DNA of 64,000 nt from Lojkania enalia (GCA_010094045.1 ML986775.1:7978-71977); one strand, 5' to 3'. Shown: positions 1 to 12,033, counted from the stretch's first letter. The notes: generated from the sequence alone by a model not told the origin. Numbers and translations are program-made.

Positions 1-3000
1 TATAAGTATAAAGTTCTACCTTTTAGATTATATAACGGCCTAGCAACTTACCAGCGCTATATAAACGATATACTAATCGACTACCTGGATAACTTCTATA
101 TTACTTACCTAGATAATATCTTTATCTACTTAGAAGACGAGGCAATATATACTATCTACGTTAAGAAAGTTCTTAAGAGATTATATTAAGTAGGGTTATA
201 AGTTAATATTAAGAAGAGCGAATTCTATATTACCCGAACTAAATACCTTAGCTATATCTTCTTAAATAAAGGCCTTAAGGTTAATCTAGAGAAGGTAGAA
301 GTACTGTATAACTAGCAGCTACCTACTACTATAATAGGTGTAAAATCCTTTTTAGGTTTTACTAGATTCTATTAATAGTTTATACTGGAATTCTCGCGTG
401 TTATAAAGCTAATTATTATATTATAGAGCCCTACAACCTTTTTTATATAGACTTTAGAATGTAATATTACCTTTAAGAAATTAAAGTTAGCCCTGTTAAG
501 TATACCTATACTCTACTACTTTAACCCTATATTAGAAATAAAAATAGAAACTAATACCTCTAATAGAGTAGTTATAAAAATACTATTACAGAAATATTCT
601 AATAGAAAATAGTACCTTATAGTATTCTATAGTAAGGTTCTATCCGGTTCGGAACTGAACTAAGAGATTTACAATAAGAAACTATTCGCAATTATTACTA
701 TATTTAAGTAATAAAGAGTAGAACTTACTTTAGTAGCTACTAGAACTCTAGTATATACTAATTATCGCTTACTTAAATATTTTATAACTATAAAGGTACT
801 TAATACTTATTAAGTTTATTAGACTAAGGAATTAGCTTAGTATTAGTTCCAAATCGAGTACACTCTAAATAAGAATAATACTAGAGTAGATATCCTTAGT
901 TATTACGAATAAGATATAGAAAACTTAAAAGCAGCTTAAACTAACAACCGGTTAAGAGTCCTACTTAAACTGTATTAACTTTACCCCCGAATTAATACCG
1001 AATTAGCCTAGTTCTATATTACTTAAATAATAACTTAAGCGGCTATACTAAATATTATTAAAGGCTAGAAGCAGGTTATATTACTAGATTCTCTAGAGTT
1101 GATTAATATATTATTATAGGAAAACTGAGCCTCCTTTATATAGGAACGTACCCTTTTACCCTATAAGTATTAGATAGAGAATAGACTACTCCTCTATAAT
1201 AATCGCTTATATATTCTATTAGATTTAGGTCTTTATATATAGCTTATATAAGAAACTTATAACTAAGTATCCTCCGCACACCTAAATACTACTAAAATCT
1301 ATTAGTTACTGTTTTAAAAGTACTACTAGAAGGGTATAAAGGCTACTTATAAACGATATATATAGAATTGCATCCTATACTATAAAGCTTATCTAATATA
1401 AACCTAAACCCTAGGTTTTATCTACCTACTTCTTATACTAAATTAACTAATATAGTATCTATATATTAACTTTAAGAATTTTCCTATAGATAAGTCCGGA
1501 TATAATTAGATTATAATAGTAATCAATCACCTATCTAAATAAGTAGTATCTATTCCCTACTATTATATAATTAATATATAGGGAATAGCCGAATTATTTA
1601 TTTAATAGGTATACTACTTTAGCTATATATCTAAAACTATTATTTTAGACTAAGGATTTTAGTTTATATCTAGTTTCTAGTTTAAATTCTGCTATATCTT
1701 AGGTATAAAGATTAAACTATCTACTACTTATTATAAAAAGACTAATAGATAGATAGAGATTATAAATAAGTATATTAATTAGAGACTGCGCTCTTTTATA
1801 TCCTTCTACTAGAATAACTAGAGTTCTCTATTACCTATAATCGACTGAGTATAAGTAACTCTACCCTATATAACTATTAGAATATCCCTATATTAGATCC
1901 TATACAGATTTAAGCCTTATTAAAGTTAGGATTAGAAATATTCTATTAATCCTATTACTATAACAGATAAATTAAATTGTAAAGATACTTTAGCTCTAGT
2001 AACTCGTATATATATAGCCTAGGAAACTGTAAAGGCTAATATTAAGAAGGCTTAGGATTATATATAATCTATTATTAACTATTACTAGCAACTAATTAAT
2101 TAGTAGATTAGTAATATAGTCTACTTAAATACTAAGAATTTTACGGTCTAAAGACCGAGCCGAAAGCTATTCGATTAATAGAAGAGCCCTTTTAAAGTAC
2201 TAGAATAGGTTAGAAACTCGTACTATCTATAGTTACCTCTAGGGTTGAGAATATATAATATCTTCGTACTAAACCTACTGTATAAGAACCTCTAGAACCT
2301 TCTACTAGGGTAAGAAGCTCCGAAACTATCCGCTATCGCTATTAAGGGGGTAGAAGAGTAGGAGGTTAAGGAAATACTAGCTAGTAAGCTGTATTATAAG
2401 ACCCTTAAATACCGTATAAAATAGGTAGGACACGATTCTAACCCGGTCTAGTATAAAGCCTCAAATTTTATAAGTTCGCTTTATAAGCTAAAAGCTTTTT
2501 ATAATAAATATCCGAATTAGCTAGGACCTCTAAAAGCCTTAACTAAATAGATTAAAGTATACGAGGATAGTATAGAGAATATAGATTATCTAGTAGACGA
2601 TAATATATAAGAGTTAAGTAGTAGATTAGAAAACTAAATTATAGGCCTAAAATTACTCCTCTATAAAATCCGGAGGGTCTAATAGTAGGCTGTTAGATAC
2701 CTCCCTAGTCCTCTTCTCTTCTACCCTTCTTTCTTTTCCTTCCCTCCGGACTTCCCTTAAACCTCTCTTACCTTATCTTTAGCCGCTTAAAAGCGCTGCG
2801 ATATTAGCTTAAAAGTTAGATATTAGAGCCTTTAAGGCTAAAACCTAATAGAGTAACTTAGTACTCTAGTAGAATAAAGCTATCTAGATACTAGCTATAG
2901 AAAGGCTATCTTCTTAACTCTTTATAATCTAGGTTATAAGTACTAGACTATAAGCAGACTCCGAAATAGCCTTAAAGGCTACCTTTTTATCCTCTTTATC

Positions 3001-3713
3001 CCCTACATATTAGGCTGCTGCCTATAATTTAAGATAGCTCTAGAAGACTAGAAACTTCTCCTTATAGTAGGAGGGGATCTATAAGTACGTTAGTAATAAG
3101 TATCCTACTAGTATTAGATGCGATTTATACGGGGTTATACTTTTTATTTTATAAGGTATAATACTTATATTTTTTTAATCTTAGGAACTAAAAGGTAAAT
3201 ATTATATACCGCCTATAGGCGAGCGTATATATAGCTTAAAAGTAGATAACCCGGAAGGCCTCTAAAGAAGTTCTAAGAGGTAGGCGGAGTAGTATATTAA
3301 TTAATTTTTTCTATAAGGCGTTAGTAATACTTTAATAATTAATAGTACTAGAAATACGTAATAATACGTATAGAGTAGAAGTTATTATTTAGTTAAGAAA
3401 GTTCAGTTAACAGCAACTTAGTAATATACTAAAGCTAGTAAACGCTTATTACTATACGCGACGAAATTGCAATATTAATAAACTATTATAATAGTAGTTA
3501 CTAGCCGATATATAGGTTAATTATACTTACTATAAAAACCTTACTTAATATTACGTTAATAAACGCATCTCTATAGGCAACTGTATATATTAGCCTTTAC
3601 CGGTAAACACCTCCTTAAAGAAATTTCTTTATACTAGAACCCATCTATAATAGCCCCAATTCCCTCCCGAACTAGTATAGATAGGGACTATTAGCCTATA
3701 AGAAGGGGGGTAG
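1..3713 (+). mobile_element. RIP-degraded Ty3/gypsy chromovirus, pol region (5' end outside window)
   Basis: Read on the + strand, the region translates into recognisable but stop-riddled pol domains in order: reverse transcriptase from base 1 (an LPFRLYNGLATYQRYIND-like block, then YLDN where the active YLDD is expected), RNase H and connection domain about 520-930, an integrase core about 1380-1990, and a chromodomain-like block about 2350-2560 that ends with a YNKYPN-type motif. The order RT-RNaseH-IN-chromodomain defines chromoviruses (known family structure). Almost every stop is TAA or TAG, many where Gln or Trp is expected, and CpA/TpG are nearly absent, as RIP predicts. The element is inactive. 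About 1 kb more (2640-3710) lies between the chromodomain and a G-run (3705-3710) that looks like the polypurine tract before the 3' LTR. Confidence 0.9.
2783..3710 (+). pseudogene. Degraded extra ORF between chromodomain and LTR of the chromovirus
   Basis: One + frame starting near 2783 reads as coding if the frequent TAG/TAA codons are taken as mutated CAG/CAA. The parallel copy at 4907 keeps the same frame. At codon 77 this copy has TAG (3011-3013) and the other still has CAG (5135-5137), direct evidence of a C-to-T change in a coding frame. I do not recognise the product. It could be a displaced structural or accessory ORF of the element, or chance openness of AT-rich sequence; shared frame over two copies favours real coding history. 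Confidence 0.4.
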
Positions 3714-4001
3714 TATAATAATGCAAAGAAATTGTTCTATGAAAAGCTTTATATATAACCTTATCCTAAAGCTTTTCGTTTATCTTATCCTACCCCTAGT
3801 TCTACCCCTTTTCCCTTCCGTATATAATTGTACACTCCCTTATAAGTAGCTTAATAGTTCTTCTATATCCTTTTATATAAGGCCTATAGGTGTTAATAGA
3901 ATTCTTAGATCCCTAATCCCTATATACTTCTATATACCTCTAAGTAGATTTATACCGTATTTAGACCTATTATCTTACCTACGCTATTATAATATAACTA
4001 T
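3714..4001 (+). repeat. Truncated LTR of the chromovirus
   Basis: The sequence from 3714 (TATAATAATGCAAAG, probably a RIP-altered TGTAATAATG) matches the LTR at 5838 base for base apart from transitions, for about 285 bases. It then jumps at TATAACTAT (3993-4001) into integrase C-terminal sequence, so the last ~160 bases of the LTR are missing. Confidence 0.75.
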
Positions 4002-5837
4002 TAGAATATTCCTATATTAAATTCTATACGGATTCGAGCCTTATTAGAATTAGAATTAGAAATATTCTATTAATCCTATTACTATAATAGATAAATTAAA
4101 TTATAAGAACGCTTTAGCTCTAGTAACTTATATATATATAGCCTAGGAAACTGTAAAGGCTAATATTAAGAAAGCTTAGGATTATATATAATCTATTATT
4201 AACTATTACTAGTAACTAATTAATTAGTAAATTAGTAATATAGTCTATCTAAATACTAAGAACTTTATAGTCTAGAGACTGAGCTAAAAGCTATCCGATT
4301 AATAGGAGGGCTCTTTTAAAGTATTAAAATAGGTTAGAAATTTATACTATTTATAACTACCCCTAGGATTAAGAATATATAATATCTTCGTACTAAACCT
4401 ACTATATAAAAACCCCTAGGACTCTCTACTAGGGTAAGAAGCTCTAAAACTACCTGCTATCGCTATTAAGAGGGTAGAAGAGTAGAAGGTTAAAGAAATA
4501 CTAGCTAGTAAACTATATTATAAAACCCTTAAATACCGTATAAAATAGGTAGGATATAATTCTAACCCGGTCTAGTATAAAGCCTTAAATTTTATAGGTT
4601 TACCTTATAAGTTAAAAGCTTTTTATAATAAGTATCTGAATTAGCTAGGACCTCTAAAAACCCTAACTAAATAGATTAAGGTATATAAGGATAGTATAGA
4701 GAATATAGATTACCTAGTAGATAATAATATATAAGAGTTAAGTAGTAGATTAAAAAACTAAAGTATAGGCCCGAAATTACTCTTCTATAAAATCTAGAGG
4801 GTCTAATAGCAGGCTGTTAGATATCTCTCTAATCCTCTCCTCCTCTACTCTTCTTCCCCTTCTTTCCCTCTAGACTCCCCTTAAACCTCTTCTATCTTAT
4901 CCTTAGCTGCTTAAGAGCGCCGCGATATTAGCTTAAAAGTTAGATATTAAAGCCTTTAGGGCTGAAACCTAATAGAACAACTTAATACCCTAGTAGAATA
5001 AAGCTATCTAAATACTAGCTATAGGAAGGCTATCTTTCTAACTCTTTACAACTTAAGTTATAAGTACTAGACTATAAGTAGACTTTAAAATAGCCTTAAA
5101 GGCTACCTTTTTATCTTTCTTATCCCCTATATATCAGGCTACTACTTATAGTTTAAGATGGCCCCAGAGGACTAGAAACTCCTCCTTATAGTAGGAGGGG
5201 ATCTATAAGTATATTAGTAGTAAGTATTCTACTAGTATTAGATATAATTTATATAGGGTTATACTTTTTATTTTATAAGGTGTAATACTCGCATTTTTTT
5301 AATCTTAGAGACTAAAAGGAAAATATTATACACCACCTACAGGCGAGCGTATATATAGCCTAAAAGTAGATAATCTAGAAGGCTTCTAAAGAGGCTCTAA
5401 AAGGTAGGTAGAGTAGTATATTAATTAATTTTTTCTATAAAGCGTTAATAATACTTTAATAATTAATAGTTTTAGGGATGTATAATAATATATATAGAGT
5501 AGAAGTTATTATTTAGTTAAGAAAGCTTAGTTAACAGCAATCTAGTAATATATTAAGGCTAGTAAACGCTTATTACTATATACGACGAAATTGTAATATT
5601 AATAAACTATTATAATAATAGTTACTAGCTAATATATAGGTTAATTATACTTACTATAAAAACCTTACTTAATATTATATTAATAAACGCATCTCTATAA
5701 GTAACTGCGTATATTAGCTCTTACTAGTAAATACCTTCTTAAAGAAATTTCTTTATACTAGAACCTATCTATAATAGCTCTAATTCCCTCCCGAACTAGT
5801 ATAGATAGGGACTATTAGCCTATAAAGAGGGGGGTAG
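4002..5837 (+). mobile_element. Second partial chromovirus copy (integrase C-terminus to polypurine tract)
   Basis: This block parallels about 1878-3713: the same integrase tail, the same chromodomain-like segment (about 4480-4690), the same downstream 1-kb region and the same purine run before the LTR. Differences between copies are overwhelmingly C/T and G/A transitions. The 5' part of the element (gag, RT, RNase H, integrase core) is absent, so this is a rearranged 3' fragment and not a full second insertion. Confidence 0.85.
4907..5834 (+). pseudogene. Second copy of the degraded extra chromovirus ORF
   Basis: Same frame and similar residues as the ORF at 2783-3710, interrupted by many TAG/TAA codons but keeping CAG at 5135-5137 where the other copy has TAG. 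Product not recognised. Confidence 0.35.
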
Positions 5838-6279
5838 TATAATAATATAAAGAAATTGTTCTACGAAAAGCTTTATATATAACCTTATCCTAAAGCTTTT
5901 CGCTTATCTTATTCTACCCCTAATTCTACCCCTTTTCCCTTCTATATATAGTTATATACTCCCTTATAAGTAGTTTAGTAGTTCTTCTATATTCTTTTAT
6001 ATAAGGCCTATAGGTGTTAATAGAATTCCTAGGTTCCTAAACCTCCACGCACTCCTATATACCTTTGAGTAGATTCGTGCTATATTTAGACCTATTATCT
6101 TACCTACGCTATTATATAACTATAATAATAAACTTTTATAAATTAGATCTTTATATTATATTTAGGTTATTTATAATTAAATAGTAGTTATTAATACTAG
6201 TATTAGTTAAGTTTATAGACGTATTAGTATAATTAGTTATTATTATATAGTAGTATTATACTAGAGATCGGGTGTTACA
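5838..6279 (+). repeat. 3' LTR of the chromovirus (442 bp)
   Basis: Begins TATAATAATATAAAG right after a G-rich polypurine tract and ends in TGTTACA at 6279. An original TGTAATA...TGTTACA pairing would give the usual imperfect inverted LTR ends; the first G is consistent with loss through RIP. Base composition changes sharply from 6280. Confidence 0.75.
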
Positions 6280-7513
6280 GTATCCTCGCGTTCCCCCTAA
6301 CACCTGCACGTGGCGCGCTCGCTTCTACGCACGTGCCTTCCTCTTCCCCTTTATCTTCCTGCTTGCCTCGCGTATAGCTTGCTCCTTAGCTATCCTCTTA
6401 TACGACAGCTGAGATCTGTACGTAGCATATAATATCAAGCGTTAGATGAGCCTTGTCGTCCCTGCTCGTAGCCTCTCGTGACACGATCAATAAGACAAAA
6501 TACCGATTAAAAACCGATAATCGTATCGTTTCTATCGTTTTATCGTTGACAACCCTGAAAATAATCGCTATGTACGATAATTTATTTTTTACGAAACGAT
6601 AATATTATTTTTGACAACCCTGGTTACAAATCTAACTTTTATAGCCCTTTATAGTCAACTTGAATATCCGTCGCATATACTAGTATGAGACTTCACAACA
6701 CTTACTACCTAGTTCACACGGAAACATTGATGGACCTTTTATAGGTAGTCTTCATTATCTTCATTATGCCCCCCTCTACGAGGTACCAAAAACTGTTAAT
6801 TGTGTAAACTGCAATTGGTTATGATAGCGGGAACAATTGTATAAATGTAAAATATTCCATAGACATCATTTCGTTCAAGTTGACGAAGCTAGTTTTACAC
6901 TCTCCCACTATGTCTGGCCTCTCTTTTGTATAATTAGTCCATTGCAAATCAAGGAGAGGCCTCGTCTACTAAACGCATCCTTCCCTTCATCTACAGCCTT
7001 CTCGTTTAGTGGTCCATAATTAAAGCCATAATATCCCTGGAACTGGATATCTATGAATATATATCGTAATTAACAATAAGTTGCATAGGATCCATAAAAA
7101 AGGAGTCGATAGCGAGCAAAGAGCAAAGGCAGACATTATCCACGGAATCAATTATTTAAGTTATAAGAGGTGTCATTTAGCACTCGTTAACAATTTGATC
7201 ATCGTCTGTCATGGCATCGTGGCATCTGTGTAGCGCTAGTTAGAATCTTTTTAGCCGAAAAGTAAACAAATGGCAAAGCTGCCGGTATACAAGACATTAA
7301 AATGAATTGTTACCCCTCTTCTGCGGGCAGTGAACTGCCAAACAAGGAACTCGATTTCGAATATGGTCTTTATTGGTCTTGTGACTTTAGCAGTTTAGAT
7401 TGAAATTATTTATACATCAGTGTTTGCAAGCGAGTAGTTGCCCGTGCAAATTTCTTATTGCTTTGAAATCCTTCATTTCTAGTCACAAACCAAAACTGTT
7501 CTTGCTCGTAAAG
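6280..7513. other. Intergenic, repeat-derived then ordinary sequence
   Basis: The first ~200 bases are rich in CpG and CpA and so were not RIP-mutated like the element beside them. 6480-6625 holds short AT-rich inverted motifs around ATCGT and a duplicated TTGACAACCCTG. From about 6650 to 7513 I see ordinary non-coding sequence, probably including the promoter of the gene at 7514. No convincing gene. Confidence 0.5.
6546..6622. repeat. Duplicated TTGACAACCCTG motif
   Basis: TTGACAACCCTG occurs at 6546-6557 and again at 6611-6622 in the same orientation, each after AT-rich sequence containing ATCGT/ACGAT inversions. CAGGG...CCCTG termini are common in hAT-superfamily transposons, so these may be relic 3' ends, but no matching 5' end or transposase was found. 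Confidence 0.3.
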
Positions 7514-8383
7514 ATGGAATCTCACACATTTGCAAGAGCTTTACTGTTTGGTCTTCTTATTCAATATGTTTCCGCAGCAAGTATAAGGAGTATATTCCTA
7601 TTCAAGGATGTGATGAAATCCAACACCACAGCATTGAAGACGTCTGGCTTCAACACTCTCATCATCTTTGGTGTCGGCATCCTAGCTAACGGCGACATTA
7701 AATACTACTCGAACACGCCGGGAAGTAGCGATGTCCTTGTAGCATCCCAAGGTGCCTATATCGGCGGCGACAAGCTTGCCGAGAAGGTCCGTTCGTTTAA
7801 GGCAGGTGATACAGGAATCAACAGGCTGGAGATATCGATGAACGCCCAGAACGTTCGCTCGCTGATGGCCAACCCAGGCGCTGGTGCTGACACTCCGCTG
7901 TACCGCAACTTTAAGGCATTGAAGACAGCGTGGAGCCTTGATGCCGTCAACAACGACGACGAATCCATTTACGACGTTGCGAGCACTGTTGCATTTGCGA
8001 AGATGCTCGGGGGAATAGAGTATAAATATACAATTGCGCCGTATACCAATACAAGATTCTGGGCCACTGTCAAGACACAGCTCAATACTGGCCCTGGAGA
8101 GTTGCTGGATAGGGTGTACCTGCAGTGCTACGACGGCGGCGCAGGCAATAACCCTGCAAGCTGGCAAAATACGCTCGGTATGAAGGTTGTGCCGCTCCTG
8201 TGGGTTATCAACGACTCGAAGCCGTACTATGGGGTGACGGCTGCGCAAGCGCGGAGTAGATTTGCTGGCTGGCATCAGCAAAATGCACTTGCCGGGGGAG
8301 GATATTGGAACGATTATGATATAGAGAAGATGGGATTGTCGTACACGCAGTATGGCGAGGTGTTAACGAGTATCTTTCCATAG
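7514..8383 (+). CDS. Secreted TIM-barrel/glycosidase-like protein of the fungal 'coagulation factor 5/8 type' family
   Basis: An intronless 289-aa product. The ATG at 7514 is chosen because it opens a clear signal peptide (MESHTFARALLFGLLIQYVSA, cleavage near residue 21); the open frame extends upstream but without an ATG that makes sense. The mature part has FNTLIIFGVGI near the start, NNDDESIYDV in the middle, VYLQCYDGGAGNNPASW, and ends with GGYWNDYDIEKM. This pattern resembles a family usually named coagulation factor 5/8 type domain protein in fungal annotation, with a GH-like barrel fold; the acidic residues in the YDGG and DYDIE motifs are plausible active-site parts (inference). The substrate is unknown. 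GC content is normal and there is no RIP. Confidence 0.75.
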   Translation: MESHTFARALLFGLLIQYVSAASIRSIFLFKDVMKSNTTALKTSGFNTLIIFGVGILANGDIKYYSNTPGSSDVLVASQGAYIGGDKLAEKVRSFKAGDTGINRLEISMNAQNVRSLMANPGAGADTPLYRNFKALKTAWSLDAVNNDDESIYDVASTVAFAKMLGGIEYKYTIAPYTNTRFWATVKTQLNTGPGELLDRVYLQCYDGGAGNNPASWQNTLGMKVVPLLWVINDSKPYYGVTAAQARSRFAGWHQQNALAGGGYWNDYDIEKMGLSYTQYGEVLTSIFP

Positions 8384-9705
8384 GAGTCTTGAGCTGTAGT
8401 AGCCTACCCTTTGAGAACCCGGCAAGGATAACCTTATCACTCGCTCGACGGTAGATATAATACGGCGCAGCGCCATAGACAGGCGAAGGCACATATTACA
8501 AAACATACTAGTGGAAGGAATTCACTAAGTTGCGTCACCACCGGTGCACCATGAAACTTCTACACCCACTACCCTGTAGCCCACCCTCTATACTACTTCA
8601 CCCCATTTCCTATAAACCATCAGGATAATTTTACTATATAAATAATAAAACGCATTGTTCTTACAATCACAAGATCGACACGTGGCAGAGATGTAAGTCC
8701 ATGGGAACTATAACGTGTGGGTACGCCGGGACAACATGGAGGAACGGAGTCATGTGTTCGAGCCTTATCCAAGGCATTGCCTTTGGTTGCCTGGCCAGAG
8801 GGGTTAGCGCCCCCTCTGTCGAGGCAACCAGAGGAGTCTCTAGTTGCCGAGATAGAGGGAACGCGCTACCCTCTGGCTGGGCAATTGGGGTATTGGGTTG
8901 GGCAGCAGGTGCTTGTGCCGACAACAGTAAACCTTCGGGTTTCTGGGGGGACGCCCTTCTTTTGCCGGTTTGCGCTAAATTAGTTTTTGTCACTAGGTAG
9001 GGGGTAATTATAGCGGGGGGAGGTGAGGACGATTGGATTTCTTTTAAAGTCCTGTGAAGAAGTGAACGCCAGCCGCGACCATGCATATGCGAAGTACATA
9101 CAGTCATGGTATTTTCTGCACATACTCCTAGCAGACTTATATTATCTATTTGCGTTATAGTCGTAATGGCGTAGAGGCTAAGAATGGACGTGTATACCAA
9201 ACCTTTCGAGTAAGAATATGAAGCTTTGACTACAAGTGCAAGGGAGCCTGACGCGTATAGAGGTGGACCTGGTTCTCCATAAATCTCACATGATGGAAGC
9301 TGAAGTGGTTATTCCTATTTATTCCTGTTTACTCCCAGTCAACTGTAGATTTATCGTAACTATGGATAGAATGCAAATGAGGTGTCGTAACCGCGTTGTT
9401 ACTCCGACCAATCAGCGATGCAGACGCGCTTGAGGTCGCACCACCAAGTAGAGCATCCGTGCGGAGCGAAAGGCCTTATGCTTTCAGCTATAGGAAGTGG
9501 CAAGGCATCAGTGTCGTGTGAAATGAGAATAATTATCCACGGTATCCTGTTGCTGAAAAATAGACGCATGCCTGGTGGTCAACGGGCGTGGTCCGGGATG
9601 TAGGGAATGCGCGCGGAAGCCGAAGGATGGAGTTCCGAAAGCGCGCTGCGGTCGCTCTTTCCACCTCTCCAGGCTCGGTCGTCCTACACCCCATACCCTC
9701 ATCAG
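8384..9705. other. Intergenic region with GC-rich hairpins
   Basis: No gene recognised; short ORFs on both strands lack family resemblance. Its main structure is a strong imperfect hairpin at 8785-8829 (arms start GGTTGCCT and end AGGCAACC), followed by a second small one around 8853-8876 (AGAGGG...CCCTCT). A GTTCGAGCC stretch near 8757 resembles a pol III B box. 9200-9705 probably contains the leader of the transcription factor gene. Confidence 0.4.
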
Positions 9706-12033
9706 ATGGATGAGCTACCCCCGTCCAGCGTCAGAGTCGAAGACGACGCGCCCGGATCGCCGAAACGAAAGAAGGTCCGCGCAAAATATGCGCCCAAGGC
9801 CTGGTGAGTCTCCCGGCTCCTCTGCGGCCTTTCCCGCGCCCGTTCCGACATTCCGGCATCGTGGCTAACTGACCTCACCACCAGCGTGAGTTGTCGCCGG
9901 TCGAAGCTGAAGGTATGCCCCCCCTTCGCTTCTACAAGACCACGGCATTGACAGTAGATATATAGTGCTCCGGCGAAAATCCATGTCAACGATGCCTCGA
10001 TAACGGCCGTCGATGTTTCTACTCGGAAGACCAAACCGCCGCCGAGGCCCTCCAGAATCTTAGTCGGCCGACCCCAGCACAACCACCCCCCCCTACTAAT
10101 GGCAATGGATTCAGCCGAAGGAATATCCTGCCACGGAATGAGGGGATCGAAAGGAGAGCTAGTGATGCCAGCGTGCTGGGCATATCCATGGAAGCGCGCA
10201 TGACGAGGATAGAGACCATGATGGAAGCTTTGATCCAAGAGCGTGGAACTGGAATGACGCCGCGAGGAAGCCTGGAGCGAGATGAAGGGCTGGGAGATGT
10301 GTTTCAAGGAGAGACTCCAGTCCAGCCATCTCTGGAACCCTTCACACCAAATGTGGCATCGACCAGACCACACCGGGACCTGTCTCAAGAGACGCCCTAT
10401 ATCGAACCCCGGCTTGGACGCTCCATTTCAATGGCCAGTCCAGCTGGCAATACGGATCTCATGTCTTGTATCCGAGTAGGCTCACGAGTCCGCACCTTCC
10501 CAAACACAATCGAATACCAGAAATACCTTACGTGTTTCTTTAGCGACATCAACCAGTATCATCCGTGTATCAACGAGGTTGATTTCCGTATGCGAGGCGA
10601 CAGTCTATTAGCTACGAGGGTAGTCCATAGCCCCAACGAGGGGTTATTTTTGGCTTTGAATTACCTTGTTTTTGCCTGCATAGATATCGCTACGAATACA
10701 GGCAGCCCACACATCGATGGGATGGCCTACGGCTGGCGGTGGTATCAGGAAGCTGACGAGATAGTTGGAAAAAGGAAGATTAGCGGAAAGGGGGATCTTA
10801 CTATGGTTCAATTCCTTATATACGAGGTAGGCTGAAGTTGTTGACCCTTTTGCTTGTCGAGCTGACGACCCTAGGCCCTCTATCTCACTCTTACAGATAG
10901 GCCAAATGCGGCTTACAATGTTATTGGACTTGCATGTAGACTTTCCTTCCAGCTGAGCTTACATCAGCAATTGTCATGGCGATATTGTACGCCCTTCGAC
11001 ATTCATATGAGGCAGCGCATCTTCTGGACCTTATATTTTATGGAACGCCGAATAGCGCTTAGCTGTGGGAGACCTTACAGTATTCGAGAATCCGATATCG
11101 ATGTGGAGCAGCCCTCATGGATCTATGATAGGGTAAATACTCGATTTCGTGTTCAATTTACGATATTGACAAGTTATACAGAACCTGCATCCAGACCAAT
11201 CATTACCAGAACTAGATGAGGTTAGATCGTCGAATATCTATCTCTCTTGTATGTCTTCCTGGGCTAAATTTGCTGGCGACGTCTGGGATCAGGTCCTTGC
11301 TGCGTCGGCAACTAGACGTGGTGTGGACGGTGAAAATGCGACGGTTCTGGACGCTCGAATAAAGCATTGGACGGAGATCACTCTTCCATCATCGATACCT
11401 CTCATACCGAGGAATCAGCCACCAGACATTGAGCATCTCAAACAACGTCTTCAAGTATATACGCGATTTGACCTCCTACGGCTTTTACTCCGCCGCCGCA
11501 CCATGCTATCTCTAAAATACGATTCCAGCATAGGACGCCTTTGCGGTGATTTAGCTGTTAACATCATAGAACGAATTAGGTCTTTCATCTCGGAGACTAG
11601 ACTTGTCGGTGCGATTCGTCTCGACATAGCAGCCTCACTCGGCATGGCCGTTCTGATTCTATCAGCCCTTCTTGTCCGTGACCTCCAGTCTATTGGTTTG
11701 TATAGTTTGCAACCAATTTATGCCGAGGGTTTCCAAGTCGGCATTTCCATCTTGCACGATTTGACTGCCACTTCTCATTTTGCACGACGCGTGGCGGATG
11801 ATCTGAAGGACGTTATTCAGGCCGTTTCTTCCTCCATAAACCCGCCGTACCGTAGCCTCCCGGCCAATGTTGAGAATATGTTTCCTTATAGGGAGCTTGA
11901 CTTTGCGCAACAGCCTGGTTTAAGAGATGATCAAGTTGGCGAGGCGAATGCATGGAATGGGGCTGATGCCGCTGAGGCGTGGGACCTGGAGCCCCAGCCG
12001 CCTGCTGGGACTTACGGCGTCCCCTGGATATGA
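9706..12033 (+). CDS. Zn2Cys6 fungal transcription factor with fungal_trans domain
   Basis: Five exons by splice-site reading: 9706-9803, 9885-9912, 9966-10826, 10875-11132, 11182-12033; 698 aa. The zinc cluster is canonical, C-x2-C-x6-C-x5-C-x2-C-x6-C (ACVSCRRSKLK, then CSGENPCQRC, then CLDNGRRC), at about residues 33-59, preceded by a basic PKRKKVRAKY patch. Intron 1 splits the first Cys codon and intron 2 falls just before the third Cys. A middle homology region follows (about 170-480), with IGLACRLSFQLSLHQ and a diagnostic RQRIFWTLYFMERR...CGRPYSI block, then HPDQSLPELDE and SSWAKFAGDVWDQV. Nuclear DNA-binding regulator; target genes cannot be deduced. The nearest neighbours are the secreted hydrolase-like gene and MsrB, with no obvious cluster. 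Confidence 0.92.

Noticed and set aside
7682..8281. 199-codon ORF antisense to the secreted hydrolase-like gene
   Set aside because: Lies wholly inside a convincing + strand gene with signal peptide and family motifs; composition is that of a shadow frame.
8745..8775. tRNA/SINE B-box-like GTTCGAGCC
   Set aside because: The A-box candidate is too far away and no cloverleaf can be drawn; not called as a tRNA.
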